Of a stretch of DNA of 64,000 nucleotides, positions 37,548 to 46,772 are shown piece after piece. A program made the translations under genes and the position numbers. The notes beneath the pieces are model-generated. The model was given only the letters and a program-made list of their open reading frames with translations, was not told the origin of the DNA and searched no databases. Origin of the DNA: Paraburkholderia rhizosphaerae (GTDB lineage Bacteria; Pseudomonadota; Gammaproteobacteria; Burkholderiales; Burkholderiaceae); assembly GCF_004366595.1 (NCBI RefSeq), contig NZ_SORE01000008.1:1-64000 (forward strand), in the 5' to 3' direction. Within the stretch, counting starts at the first letter, position 1. Each line of letters begins with the position of its first letter.

Positions 37548-38573
37548 ATGAGCATTTCCATACGCCAGGACCCACGTTGCAGGTTCACCGACGCGTTGAA
37601 TCTTGGGGCAGTACTGTCGCTTGTGTTGCTTGCAGTTGTCGCCAAGGCGGCGCTTCTGACGGGCGCGTTCTATGTGCTTTTTCCCGAACTGGCCGCACTG
37701 AGCTATGACGTATTCACACGCCCGGCGGGTTCGTGGGCACGCTCGCCGATCATGCTGGCGATCACGCCCGCTGTGACCGCCGCAATGGGTACCGCAGTCA
37801 CGCAAGCGATGGTCTATGGCCTATGGTCGGTGGCGGTTGCAATTGCCGGCGCGACGTTGATCATCTGGTTGATGCGTTCGCCGATCATGCCGGCCATTTC
37901 CGCGGCGTTTCTGCCCCTTGCATTCGGTATCACGAGTTGGTGGTACCCAGTCTCCATTGCTGCAGTGATGACTGTTCTGGCTGGTGTCTCCATCGTCTAC
38001 AGCCGTATGTTGACTTCGGGCGACAGGCAGCGGGTACCCGCACTGGACACCGAGGCGCGAGCCGATGAGGTTGAGGTTGCACCGACGCGACACAAGACCT
38101 CGCTACGCGCCTTCCTCTTCTTCGCGTTTCTGTTCGCCGTGTATGTATTGGCGTCCGTCACGGGTCTTCGGCTGATCCTGTTTCCGCCACTCGTGATGAT
38201 CGCATTCGAGATCTTTAACAACGCTGACAGCCGTCCATGGGCAAAACGGCCACTCGTTTTGCCGCTTGTCTGCTCGATGAGCGCGGGTGTTGGGCTAGCC
38301 GTGCTGGTGGCCTTCGGGGCCGGCCCGCTGTCAGTCGTTATTTCATTGCTGGTCGGAATTCTCGCGTTGCGCGCGCTGCGACTGCACTTTCCACCCGCGC
38401 TGACGGTGGGTCTATTGCCACAGATCATGCCGCACGCTGACTGGAGTTTCGTGCTCGCCGTCGCATTAGGGTCTGCGACGCTGACCGGCGCATTTCTTCT
38501 CGTACGTCCTCTATTGCTCAATCAAAGCGTAGCGCTCGCCGCAGACCGAAGCGGGTCAGGCTCACCGGGCTGA
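37548..38573 (+). CDS. Multi-pass membrane protein, HPP-like with two repeats
   Basis: This is an inner-membrane protein of 341 residues with about ten hydrophobic segments. Two halves resemble each other: residues 33-150 and residues 188-325 each start with a hydrophobic segment and a FPELA/FPPLV motif, then a 'RPAGSWARSP'/'SRPWAKRPLV' loop. This resembles the HPP transmembrane family, which has the same Pro-rich entry and loop and is linked in some bacteria to nitrite transport. The two halves are joined by a charged cytosolic linker (about 160-185). The ATG at 37548 is preferred over the GTG directly before it. It is followed 55 bases later by an AhpD-like gene. Confidence 0.55.
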   Translation: MSISIRQDPRCRFTDALNLGAVLSLVLLAVVAKAALLTGAFYVLFPELAALSYDVFTRPAGSWARSPIMLAITPAVTAAMGTAVTQAMVYGLWSVAVAIAGATLIIWLMRSPIMPAISAAFLPLAFGITSWWYPVSIAAVMTVLAGVSIVYSRMLTSGDRQRVPALDTEARADEVEVAPTRHKTSLRAFLFFAFLFAVYVLASVTGLRLILFPPLVMIAFEIFNNADSRPWAKRPLVLPLVCSMSAGVGLAVLVAFGAGPLSVVISLLVGILALRALRLHFPPALTVGLLPQIMPHADWSFVLAVALGSATLTGAFLLVRPLLLNQSVALAADRSGSGSPG

Positions 38574-38628
38574 AAAGTGGCGATGCCGCGCGATACCCCT
38601 GGTTTCCCCTTACCTGAAGGAAAACATC

Positions 38629-39165
38629 ATGCCTCGTCTCCATACCATCGCATTGTCCGAAGCGACCGGCCGCGCATCCGAATTGTTCAAAGGTGTGAAA
38701 GCCGCTGTCGGCAAGGTCCCGAATTCATACATCGGCATTGGCGGGAATAGCCCGGTCGCGCTGGAGGCCGTCCTGAACCTCGAGGTATCGCTTATGAGAA
38801 GCAGCCTGGGCGCGCGCGAAATCGAAGTCGTGAAACTGGTGGTCAGCGATACAACCGGCTGCGACTATTGCCTGGCCGCGCATACGCTGATGAGCAAAAA
38901 GATAGGCTTTGACCGTGAAGCCATTCTGGCGTTGCGTCAGGGTCGACCATCGGGTGACGCGCGCAACGACGCATTGGCCAGGTTCGTGCTGCATCTGATC
39001 ACCACGAACGGCACGGTTCAAACCGATGTGGTAATGGCTGTCAAAGAGGCCGGTTTCACGGATGCGCAAATCGTCGATGTTGCGATGGCGATAGCCACGA
39101 TTATGTTCACCAATCTGTTTAACCGCATCAACGACACGACGCTCGATTTCCCTGCGGCGGACTAA
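38629..39165 (+). CDS. Carboxymuconolactone decarboxylase / AhpD-like protein
   Basis: This is a CMD-family alkylhydroperoxidase-like protein of 178 residues. The redox-active motif is CDYCLAAHTLMSKK (Cys-x-x-Cys with the following His), preceded by LGAREIEVVKLVVSDTTG. This is the AhpD core, which acts as a peroxidase or disulfide reductase partner. AAGGA lies a few bases before the ATG. It follows the HPP-like membrane protein gene on the same strand and may be co-regulated by the divergent LysR protein. The family also includes true decarboxylases, but the CxxC motif favours a redox role. Confidence 0.87.
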   Translation: MPRLHTIALSEATGRASELFKGVKAAVGKVPNSYIGIGGNSPVALEAVLNLEVSLMRSSLGAREIEVVKLVVSDTTGCDYCLAAHTLMSKKIGFDREAILALRQGRPSGDARNDALARFVLHLITTNGTVQTDVVMAVKEAGFTDAQIVDVAMAIATIMFTNLFNRINDTTLDFPAAD

Positions 39166-39235
39166 GCACCAATGAGCTATCGCCCCCGAAGGCAACCGCC
39201 GAAGAGGGGGCGGTAGTGAACCCGGAATTCCGTGC

Positions 39236-39307
39236 ATGTCCATTGCTCAACAGCCGCTGAGCGTCGCTGATCCGTTGCGGGAAAAGCTGGCGGTGGCGCT
39301 CGGTTAA
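39236..39307 (+). CDS. Possible 23-residue ORF (doubtful)
   Basis: An ATG-initiated frame reads MSIAQQPLSVADPLREKLAV and ends ALG, with no clear ribosome site. It looks like an intact short frame with balanced codons and could be the scrap of a larger gene. The rest of the gap (39166-39358) holds only a GC-rich inverted repeat at about 39181-39211. Confidence 0.12.
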   Translation: MSIAQQPLSVADPLREKLAVALG

Positions 39308-39358
39308 CGCGTTGCTTGCCGGAATATTGGGTCTTCTTGCCTGGGTACCTGCAGCAGG

Positions 39359-40729
39359 TTAGTACGCGTTGCTGCCGCCAAACCCGCGGATCACCGTCAT
39401 GCCGATGATTTTCAGGTCAAAGCCCAGCGTCCAGTGCTGGATATAGTGAATGTCGAACATCACGCGCGCGGCCATTTTCTCGACCCGTTCGGTTTCCCCG
39501 CGATACCCGTTGACCTGCGCCCATCCGGTGATGCCGGGCTTGATCCGGTAGCGGTACATGTAGTGCTGCACGAGGTTCTTGTAGTACTCGTCATGCTCGA
39601 CCGCATGCGGGCGCGGGCCGACCACCGACATATCGCCCTTCAGCACATTGATGAATTGCGGCAACTCGTCGAGGCTCGAGCGGCGCAGAAAGCGCCCAAT
39701 GCGCGTGATCCGCGCATCGTTGCGACTGGCCTGCGTGACCTCGCCGGGCCGGTCGGCGTCCTGATGCATCGTGCGGAATTTGTAGATCGAGAACACCTCG
39801 CCGTTCATCCCTTTGCGACACTGCCGGAAGAAGACCGGCCCCGCAGACGAACATTTCACCGCAATGGCGATCGTTGCCATCAAAGGTGCGAGTGCGATCA
39901 GCGCACACAGCGCGAAGAGTCGATCGAATACCGCTTTGGGCAGTGCGCGCAGCCCGCGTTCGGGCGCCGCGACCACATTGAGCACCGGCATGCCGAGGCA
40001 TTCGACGATCGCAGGTTCCGGCAGCGTGCGCCCATTCAGCGCCGGCACAATCCGGATATTGACGAAGTCATCGCGAAACGCATCGACGATCTGCTCGACG
40101 CACAGCGTCTCGTCGCGCGCATCGACGATCCATAGTTCGCTGATCCGATGCGCGCGCACCAGTTGCGTAAACGCATCCAGTTGCCGCACGGCGGGGATAT
40201 CGGCGACCCGCGTATCGTGCTCGAGCGTGGTATCGAAGATCAATTCGAGCGAGAACGCGGCGTCGCGTTTCGATCCGAGCCGGGTGGCCAGTTCGTATCC
40301 ATCGTCGGCCGGCGCGACGATCGCGACGGGCGTGCGTCCATAACCGCGGCAGCGCAGCGCGCGCAGCGCAGCGTACAGCGAATAGCGCGCGATCGGCATC
40401 AGCACCGCGGCAAGCACCGTCCAGCTGACGATCCAGTTGTCGCGCGGTCCCGCGCTGGGATAGCTGCTTGAAATGACACCGATCGCCAGTTGCGCGGCAA
40501 GCCAGCTGCCTAGCGCGCGCGACGTCGAACGCGCCGCGTTGCCGACGTCGCGCGGCCGATAGACGCCTGACAGATGAAACGCAAACAGTGCGAGCACCAG
40601 CGCAAGCAGACCGAACAGACCGTCGACATGCGATGGAGCGGCGGTGTCGCCATAGACAAGCGAAAGCGCGATCAACGCGCCGACCGCGATCATTAGCAGA
40701 TCGGCGACTTGCAAGACAAGAGAAAACAT
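39359..40729 (-). CDS. Undecaprenyl-phosphate glucose phosphotransferase (WcaJ/GumD type)
   Basis: This is a polyisoprenyl-phosphate hexose-1-phosphate transferase of about 456 residues. Four N-terminal membrane segments (MFSLVLQVADLLMIAVGALI onward) lead to a CoA-binding-like domain with VAIVAPADDGYELATRLG, then a fifth hydrophobic segment. The C-terminal catalytic domain carries GPVFFRQCRKGMNGEVFSIY, KFRTM, RRSSLDELPQFINVLKGDMS (catalytic Asp-Glu) and VGPRP. It transfers glucose-1-P from UDP-glucose to undecaprenyl-P, starting an exopolysaccharide repeat. The frame is open upstream to 41278, but that part overlaps another gene; the ATG at 40729 begins at the first membrane helix. No other exopolysaccharide genes are adjacent. 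Confidence 0.9.
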   Translation of the reverse strand: MFSLVLQVADLLMIAVGALIALSLVYGDTAAPSHVDGLFGLLALVLALFAFHLSGVYRPRDVGNAARSTSRALGSWLAAQLAIGVISSSYPSAGPRDNWIVSWTVLAAVLMPIARYSLYAALRALRCRGYGRTPVAIVAPADDGYELATRLGSKRDAAFSLELIFDTTLEHDTRVADIPAVRQLDAFTQLVRAHRISELWIVDARDETLCVEQIVDAFRDDFVNIRIVPALNGRTLPEPAIVECLGMPVLNVVAAPERGLRALPKAVFDRLFALCALIALAPLMATIAIAVKCSSAGPVFFRQCRKGMNGEVFSIYKFRTMHQDADRPGEVTQASRNDARITRIGRFLRRSSLDELPQFINVLKGDMSVVGPRPHAVEHDEYYKNLVQHYMYRYRIKPGITGWAQVNGYRGETERVEKMAARVMFDIHYIQHWTLGFDLKIIGMTVIRGFGGSNAY

Positions 40730-40797
40730 GGGGACGTGAAGCGAAGAGCGGTGAGAGTGGAAGGGCAATGCGATGCGCGGCCGCATCGGTTGCGCGC

Positions 40798-41721
40798 TTA
40801 CGCGGGCTCGCGGCGCACGCGACTGCGATACTCGGTTGGCGAAATCTGCACGATCTGCCGGAACAGACGCGCAAGGCACTCGCCGCTCGTCAGTCCGCAA
40901 CGGCGCGCGATCTTGTCGACGGGCAGGTCGCTTTGCGCAAGCAGCGCCGACGCGAGCTGCACCCTCGTGCGCCGCAGATGCTCGGATGGCTTGATGCCCA
41001 TCTCCGCCCGGAAATGCCGCAAGTACGAGCGCTCGCTCATGCCGGCCTGTTGCGCCGCCGTTGTGATCGAAATGCGCTTGTCGCAGTTGCGTGCGATCCA
41101 CTGAGCGCTGTCGCGGATCTTTTGCCTGGTGGGTTCGTGATTGTCCAGCGCGACCGATATCGGCTTGGGCAGGCTCGTCCATGAAAGCTGCGTCGCGACG
41201 TCGCGCGCGATGTCGGCGCCCAGATCGTGGCGTACGGTCTCGAGTGCGGTCTGTACGGCTGACGCCGCTGGCGTGCAATGAGGCGCCGCGGGACGATGCG
41301 CTCGGGCGGCGTCAAGGATCGCGCCGCCTTCGCCGATCGCACAGACCGTATCGACGGCGGCGCTCGCGTCGATCAGCCACGACAGGAGCCGCGAATCATC
41401 GACAGCTTGCGCCGCACCGTCGCCGCCGGCGATAAACAACGCGCGAAAACCCAACTGCAGTGCGGACTGATCGGGGAGGCGCTGCGTGAGCACGGCGATA
41501 CGCAGTGAACTGGTCACCTGCTCGCCGTTTGTGGACAGAAATACTGTTTTGTAGCGCCGTTCCGATCGCCCCGCATCAAGCCGGTTTGCCTTCTCGAATA
41601 CGTCAGCGACTTCCGCCGCTTGCAACAACGAAAATTGATCGAACAGCACGATGCCGATCAGGTGCGGCGCGCCGCGCGGTAGCCGCCGCGCGGGCGTAAA
41701 AGCGTAGTCGACCCAGCTCAT
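40798..41721 (-). CDS. GlxA-type AraC-family transcriptional regulator
   Basis: This is a regulator of 307 residues combining a DJ-1/PfpI-like N-terminal domain (LIGIVLFDQFSLLQAAEVADVF; the usual nucleophile region is degenerate) with an AraC C-terminal domain (ISITTAAQQAGMSERSYLRHF, IARRCGLTSGECLARLF). GlxA proteins act as regulators of amine or nitrogen metabolism and some control exopolysaccharide genes. It lies 68 bases upstream of the glycosylphosphotransferase gene on the same strand. This arrangement is common for exopolysaccharide control (inference). The ATG at 41721 has GGAG upstream; an ATG at 41745 is an alternative. Confidence 0.85.
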   Translation of the reverse strand: MSWVDYAFTPARRLPRGAPHLIGIVLFDQFSLLQAAEVADVFEKANRLDAGRSERRYKTVFLSTNGEQVTSSLRIAVLTQRLPDQSALQLGFRALFIAGGDGAAQAVDDSRLLSWLIDASAAVDTVCAIGEGGAILDAARAHRPAAPHCTPAASAVQTALETVRHDLGADIARDVATQLSWTSLPKPISVALDNHEPTRQKIRDSAQWIARNCDKRISITTAAQQAGMSERSYLRHFRAEMGIKPSEHLRRTRVQLASALLAQSDLPVDKIARRCGLTSGECLARLFRQIVQISPTEYRSRVRREPA

Positions 41722-42312
41722 CTTCGGTACATCTCCACATGGCATCAGATACGCTGGGCCGGCCGCCCGCAATGCTGATGCGGTCCGATGACAGGTGTTT
41801 TACGCGATGCGCACCTCCATCCCAACGTGGTTGCCTGGAGCATAAACAGCGCATCACAAAGGAAATATAGGAGCGCTCCGATTTCGTATGAGGAAAAGTC
41901 TGATGCGAGGTGATGGTTGACGAGAATCAATGAAAGCGGCACTGGCGACGCACAGTGATCCGTCCGGAAACCCGCGTGCTGCTTAAGTTTCGCGGCGATG
42001 TGCCGTTAGGAACATCAAGCGGAGCGGCAATCGGAACGCGCATGCGCGCACCCCGCATCGGCTCGACGATGAGCGGGCCCAACGCCGCGACCCTCAATAC
42101 ATCGATTAAACAGTTGTATCGAATTGTTCGGCATCGCCCGGTTTCGCGGTGCGCAGCCTTTACAATTCTGCTTGAATTTTCATCGCTAATCTGGCCCTTA
42201 TGACGAAGGATCGCTGCATTGCGCCGCGGCTTCGTCAGGCACCGGCAGACGCCGATGGTCACGCTGGCATTACCGCGGACACACGCGTCAGCCGACGAAC
42301 ATGGAGTAACAG
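41722..42312. other. 590-base gap, divergent promoters
   Basis: The AraC (-) and NlpD-like (+) genes diverge here. The 42100-42190 part is AT-richer and contains the likely promoter of the lipoprotein gene. I see only short frames with no motif, no repeat and no RNA gene. Confidence 0.4.
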
Positions 42313-43224
42313 ATGTCGAATCGTCGTTTCGACAGAAGCGTCGCCGGTTGGGCCGCACTGACGCTGGCCATCGCACTCGGTGGTTGCGTGAACGTGGCCC
42401 AGCAGGGTGACGGTCCTGATGCGGCAGCGTCGGGTGTGCCGGCCGCCGCCGCGCCGGCCGCTGCGGCTTCCGGTTCCGCGAGCGCTGCGCCGGCCGCTGC
42501 GGCGCCGCAGGCCGCCGCAAAACCGGCCGCGCCGCCTCAGGCAGTGAAGCCCGTCACGTACAAGGTGCATCGCGGCGACACGCTCAAGCGAATTGCGCAG
42601 AAGCACCACATCACCGTCAAGCAGCTGCTCGCGTGGAACCGGCTGAAAGCGTCGGCACGGGTCAAACCTGGTCAAACGCTGATTGTTTCGTCGCCCGAAG
42701 CAGCACGCAATGCGACAGCGGATGCGTCGAGCGCTCCGGCGGCAGATGTCGCATCCGCTGGCTCGCAGCAACCGACGACGGGTTCGAGCGCGGAGCCTCC
42801 GACTGCGCAGGAAGCACGTGAAGTCGCAGCCGCGCTATCGCGCCATGCGAACGGCGTGTCGCTCGCATGGCCGGCGCAGGGCAGTATCGTCGAGACCTTC
42901 CAGCCAGGCGAAACGCGCGGCATCGAAATCGGCGGCAAGCCAGGCGACCCGGTGCGCGCGGCGGCCGACGGCAAGGTGATGTATGCGGGTACCGGTCTGA
43001 ACGAGTATGGCAGTCTGATCATCGTTCAGCACAACAAGGACTTTCTGACTGCGTATTCGCACAATCGCAAGCTGCTGGTGAAGACAGGCGATTTCGTCCG
43101 CAAGGGACAGACGATTGCTGAGATGGGCAGCGAGAACAATACGCGCGTGTCGGTCGGCTTTGAAGTGCGCCGCGACGGCAAGCCGGTAGACCCGATGCCG
43201 TATTTGCCGCATGATCGTGGATAG
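42313..43224 (+). CDS. NlpD-like LysM/M23 lipoprotein (degenerate peptidase)
   Basis: This is a predicted outer-membrane lipoprotein of 303 residues. The signal peptide ends in a lipobox (LAIALGGC; Cys25). An Ala/Pro-rich linker (about 35-80) leads to one LysM domain (YKVHRGDTLKRIAQKHHITV ...), then a second linker and an M23/LytM domain (about 190-300) with the core IEIGGKPGDPVRAAADGKVMYAG. The catalytic zinc ligands are lost: relatives read HxxxD and HxH, while here the first is IEIGG and the last is VSVGFEVR. It is therefore probably an amidase activator like E. coli NlpD/EnvC, helping cell separation. Loss of zinc ligands is normal in NlpD. Confidence 0.88.
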   Translation: MSNRRFDRSVAGWAALTLAIALGGCVNVAQQGDGPDAAASGVPAAAAPAAAASGSASAAPAAAAPQAAAKPAAPPQAVKPVTYKVHRGDTLKRIAQKHHITVKQLLAWNRLKASARVKPGQTLIVSSPEAARNATADASSAPAADVASAGSQQPTTGSSAEPPTAQEAREVAAALSRHANGVSLAWPAQGSIVETFQPGETRGIEIGGKPGDPVRAAADGKVMYAGTGLNEYGSLIIVQHNKDFLTAYSHNRKLLVKTGDFVRKGQTIAEMGSENNTRVSVGFEVRRDGKPVDPMPYLPHDRG

Positions 43225-43349
43225 ATGTCGGAAAATATCTGCATGATCGACGCGGATATCGATAAAATATCAATGTCGGATCGGCCGATTTCAGATTCGG
43301 AATCGCGCGCATAATTGAGCGATCAGTGTGTCTGTCGCCGATTGCGCCT

Positions 43350-45293
43350 ATGAACCGCCTTTCCGATCCGCATTCCCATCCCCGCGTCTGGGCCATCGGC
43401 ATCAGCAAGTTGCGGGACCTGTTCCGCGACATCGCCGATGAATACAACGGCCGCGCCGATCTGCAACTGGTGTCGCTCGGTTACGAAGATGCCGTCCGCG
43501 AAATCGAAGCCGCCGGCGCGAAGCGGCCGGACGTCGTGGTCGCCGCCGGCTCGAACGGTACCTATCTGAAGGCGCGCATCGATGTCCCCGTCGTGCTGGT
43601 CAATCCGACCGGCTTCGACGTGATGCATGCGCTAGCCCGCGCGCGGCGCGACGCGACATCGGTCGCGCTCGTCACCTACGGCGAAACGCCGCCCGAGGCG
43701 CGCCGTTTTGCCGCCGCGTATGGGCTCGACCTGTTATTCGCGTCGTATCGCTCCGAGCAGGACGCGCAAGCCTGCGTGCTCGATCTGCGCGATCGCGGCG
43801 TCGATGCGGTGGTCGGCCCTGGTCTCGTGACTGAAATCGCCGCGCGCGTCGGCATGGAAGCGGTGTTTCTGTACTCGCGCGCGTCGGTGCGTGCGGCGCT
43901 CGATACCGCGCTCGACGTCGTGCACGCGACGTGGAGCGAGATCGCGCGCCGCCAGCGCCTCGATAACGTGCTGCAGCACTTGCGCGACGGCGTCGCGGCG
44001 CTCGATGCACAAGGGCGCGTCGAAGCGATCAATCAGCGTCTTGCCGCGGCGCTTGGCATCGAAGCGGCCGCGGCGGTCGGCCGGCTGCTGGCCGAACTCG
44101 CGCCGGACCTCGCACACAGCGCGCTCGATAGCGAAGGCGAATCGCTCGAAAACGTGCGCGGCGTCAGCTACGTCGTTCATCGCGGGCCGCTGGTCGAACG
44201 CGGCGTGACGAGCGGGATGGTGCTGACGTTTCAGGAATCGCGCGCGGTCGAACGTCTCGATCGAACCTTGCGTTCGCGCCAGCGCACGCGGCAATTCACC
44301 GCGCGTTACCGGCTCGACGATCTGATCGGCGAGTGCGACGCGATCGACCGCGTGCGCACGCTGGTGCGCCGCTATGCGAAATCCGATGCGACTGTGCTGA
44401 TTCTGGGCGAAAGCGGGACCGGCAAGGAAATGGTCGCGCAGAGCCTGCATCAGTTGAGCGCGCGGCGCGACTTTCCATTTGTCGCGATCAACTGCGGCGC
44501 GTTTCCTGAGGCGCTGCTGGAAAGCGAACTGTTCGGCTACGAAGAGGGCGCTTTTACCGGTGCGCGGCGCGGCGGCAAGGCGGGCCTGATCGAAGCCGCG
44601 CATCGCGGCACGCTGTTCCTCGATGAAATCGGCGAGATGCCGCTGCCGTTGCAAAGCCGCTTGTTGCGCGTGTTGCAGGAGCGCGAGGTGGTGCGGCTCG
44701 GTGCGACCGAGCCAACCCGCATCGACGTGCGGATCGTCGCGGCGACGCATCGCTCGCTGACCGATGCACTCGACGCGGGCGCGTTTCGCGCGGACCTGTT
44801 CTATCGGATCAACATCCTGAATATCGGGTTGCCGCCGCTGCGCGAACGGCAAGCGGACATCGTGGCGCTTGCCGCGGAACTGCTGTATCAGGCCGCGCGG
44901 CGTGAGCCGCGGCTCGCCGCGTATATCGGCAGTGCGCAGCAGGCCGCGCGCGTGCTTGCCAAGGTGCGCGAGCCGCTGTGCCGTCACGCATGGCCAGGCA
45001 ATGTGCGTGAATTGCAGAACGTGATCGAGCGGATTGCGGTGGAACTGGCGGACAGTGGCGAAAGCGGCGCACGGGTGCTGAGCGTCGACGTGTTGCGGGC
45101 GATCGCGCCGGAGGTGTTCGACGATGCGTCGGCTGGCTTGCGCGAATTGACACTGCGTCAACGCAGTCGCCGTATTGAAGCCGACGAAATACGGGCGGCG
45201 CTCGAAGCCTGCGGCGGCGATCGCGACCGCGTATGCGAGATGCTCGGCATCAGCAAGACGACGCTATGGCGCAAGCTGAACGCGGCGGCGTAA
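43350..45293 (+). CDS. prpR: PrpR-type sigma-54-dependent activator
   Basis: This is an enhancer-binding protein of 647 residues. The PrpR N-terminal sensor is recognised by VVVAAGSNGTYLKARIDVPVV and NPTGFDVMHALARAR, then a PAS-like region around 225-290 (LRDGVAALDAQGRVEAINQR). The AAA+ domain has ILGESGTGKEMVAQ (Walker A), the sigma-54 contact loop GAFTGARRG, and LFLDEIGEMPLPLQSRL (Walker B). A Fis-type helix-turn-helix ends the protein (CEMLGISKTTLWRKL). PrpR normally senses 2-methylcitrate and activates propionate genes, but no prp operon is in the window, so it is an orphan or acts on a distant target. The in-frame GTG at 43326 is an alternative start. Confidence 0.9.
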   Translation: MNRLSDPHSHPRVWAIGISKLRDLFRDIADEYNGRADLQLVSLGYEDAVREIEAAGAKRPDVVVAAGSNGTYLKARIDVPVVLVNPTGFDVMHALARARRDATSVALVTYGETPPEARRFAAAYGLDLLFASYRSEQDAQACVLDLRDRGVDAVVGPGLVTEIAARVGMEAVFLYSRASVRAALDTALDVVHATWSEIARRQRLDNVLQHLRDGVAALDAQGRVEAINQRLAAALGIEAAAAVGRLLAELAPDLAHSALDSEGESLENVRGVSYVVHRGPLVERGVTSGMVLTFQESRAVERLDRTLRSRQRTRQFTARYRLDDLIGECDAIDRVRTLVRRYAKSDATVLILGESGTGKEMVAQSLHQLSARRDFPFVAINCGAFPEALLESELFGYEEGAFTGARRGGKAGLIEAAHRGTLFLDEIGEMPLPLQSRLLRVLQEREVVRLGATEPTRIDVRIVAATHRSLTDALDAGAFRADLFYRINILNIGLPPLRERQADIVALAAELLYQAARREPRLAAYIGSAQQAARVLAKVREPLCRHAWPGNVRELQNVIERIAVELADSGESGARVLSVDVLRAIAPEVFDDASAGLRELTLRQRSRRIEADEIRAALEACGGDRDRVCEMLGISKTTLWRKLNAAA

Positions 45294-45523
45294 TGCATCG
45301 TCCGGGACGCGGCATCGGACGCATCCCGCAAAGTCTCACCTTCGTACGACGCAGTATTCGATAGGAAGCATTGCCAGGCAATGCGTCGCCCGCGCAATAG
45401 CTATCTTCACGGTGCGCGGTGAGAATTCGGATAGATTGAGCATGCGCGTTGCGCGCCATCGCGCGTCACCCGCGAAGGTGAGAAAGTTCGGGACCCGACA
45501 CATAAAACGCGCGCATCGCGACG

Positions 45524-45919
45524 TCAGGTCTGGACCTGTCGCAACACCTGCGCGACTCGTCCATGCTGATGCAGCACGTCGGCACTCGCCTGTAAAAGTT
45601 GCCGATAGCGCAGCAGAAATCCGTTGTCCGGTGTCTCCTGCGAGAACAGCGCGACCACACCTTGCGCGGCGCCGATCCGCTGCTGCGGTGTCGCGTCATC
45701 GGCATCGAGCATTTCGTCGACGTTTGCGATAACGGTCGACAAAGGCGCAAGCCACCGGAACCCCGGGTTGTTGATCAGAGCCTGCAAGAACGCGGCAGGC
45801 GTGACCGCGCCGAGCTCCTTTTCGTAGTCCGCGCGTTCATGTTCGAGGATTGCCTTATGCAACGCGAGCAGCGGCTTTCGAACATCAGCCAGAAATTGAG
45901 TTGCGTCGTGATCGTTCAT
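45524..45919 (-). CDS. Conserved hypothetical alpha-helical protein
   Basis: The 131-residue product is predicted to be mostly helical and soluble: MNDHDATQFLADVRKPLLAL, then KAILEHERADYEKELG, FLQALINNPGFRWLAPLSTV and IANVDEMLD. I recognise a pattern seen in uncharacterised proteobacterial proteins but no defined function. The start is well supported by GGAGG eight bases before the ATG at 45919. It lies divergent from the cellulose operon with 281 bases between the starts and faces the PrpR gene. Confidence 0.75.
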   Translation of the reverse strand: MNDHDATQFLADVRKPLLALHKAILEHERADYEKELGAVTPAAFLQALINNPGFRWLAPLSTVIANVDEMLDADDATPQQRIGAAQGVVALFSQETPDNGFLLRYRQLLQASADVLHQHGRVAQVLRQVQT

Positions 45920-46200
45920 GATGCGGCCTCCGGTCATCTAATCGGGTAATGGAAAAACGCATGCAGTGATAAAGCAAAATTCGAAGTCAAGTGCTGTTGC
46001 ATGCGCGCGGAAAAACGTCGTTCATTTCACACAACACGCTGTCTGGATGCGGTTCGCATCGAAGTTTGCATTTTTGTGCGTAACGAACGATGCTATGCTT
46101 GCGACGCCTTGCTGGAGTTCGCGAAAGCTGTTCAACGCCGCGTCGGTCCGGCGTTTGCCGGTGCTAATGCAGTCAACGAAACGTGAAGAAATTTCCGGAC
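45920..46200. promoter_or_regulatory. Divergent promoter region of the bcs operon
   Basis: The region from 45950 to 46110 is AT-rich relative to its flanks and must include the bcs promoter. Candidate elements are TTGCAT at about 46062 and TATGCT at about 46094, but the spacing is not ideal for sigma-70, so no exact promoter is claimed. Confidence 0.35.
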
Positions 46201-46665
46201 ATGCAAGACGAACACACGGCCCCGTTACTCGACTATTACACGAGACATCATGCTTCAACGCAATGGCGCGCTTTTCTGACCGCGCTAGCCGAAGAATTCG
46301 AAACGCAACTGGAAACGGCGCAATTGCGCGAGCTGATGGCGCGCATCGGTGTCAGATTTGCCGATGCGCATCCGGCCATCGCGTGCGCGACGCTTGACGA
46401 TCTCGCGTCCTTCTTCAACAAGACATGGTCATCGCTCGACTGGGGCTTTGTGAATCTGGTCGAGCAAAACGATTACCTGGCAATCGAACATTTCTGCGCG
46501 CCGCTCGCGGCATTCGGCACAGCCGGTGCGATCTGGACGCCTGCGTTTCTCGAGGGCGCATACCAGCGCTGGCTACACGCGCTCGGGGCAGGCACGCTGG
46601 CGCTGCAGCAGGTCGAGACCGGCAATCTACATGCATTGGAATTCCGTCTCGCGAAAGCTGCGTGA
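46201..46665 (+). CDS. bcsD: Cellulose synthase subunit D (BcsD)
   Basis: This is a small periplasmic/complex-organising cellulose protein of 154 residues, about the size of the 156-residue BcsD of Komagataeibacter. Family features are the helical N-terminus ending FETQLETAQLRELMARIGVRF, then SSLDWGFVNLVEQNDYLAIEH and WTPAFLEGAYQRWLHALGAG. In acetic-acid bacteria BcsD forms an octameric ring through which glucan chains pass to align crystalline fibrils. The ATG at 46201 is preferred over a GTG at 46183; neither has a strong ribosome site. It opens a seven-gene bcs operon. Crystalline cellulose from this strain is a reasonable expectation, not evidence. Confidence 0.85.
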   Translation: MQDEHTAPLLDYYTRHHASTQWRAFLTALAEEFETQLETAQLRELMARIGVRFADAHPAIACATLDDLASFFNKTWSSLDWGFVNLVEQNDYLAIEHFCAPLAAFGTAGAIWTPAFLEGAYQRWLHALGAGTLALQQVETGNLHALEFRLAKAA

Positions 46666-46772
46666 GCAACACGACCTTCGAAATGTGAACGGCGTAGGTC
46701 GATCGCAACGCGATCATCGCGCCAGCCAGAGAATGAGAAAGCGGGTCCGACGGGACCTGGAGGTACGCGAAC

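Noticed and set aside
39181..39211. GC-rich inverted repeat CGCCCCC...GGGGGCG as a terminator
   Set aside because: The loop is long (about 18 bases) and no T-tract follows on either strand, so it was not listed as a terminator.
40730..41278. A 183-codon N-terminal extension of the glycosylphosphotransferase frame
   Set aside because: It overlaps the GlxA-type AraC gene, is Arg-rich and lacks family character; the protein starts at its first membrane helix at 40729.
41927..42520. A 197-codon minus-strand ORF overlapping the NlpD-like gene
   Set aside because: Its upstream half is antisense to the lipoprotein's signal peptide and linker; it has no recognisable motif.
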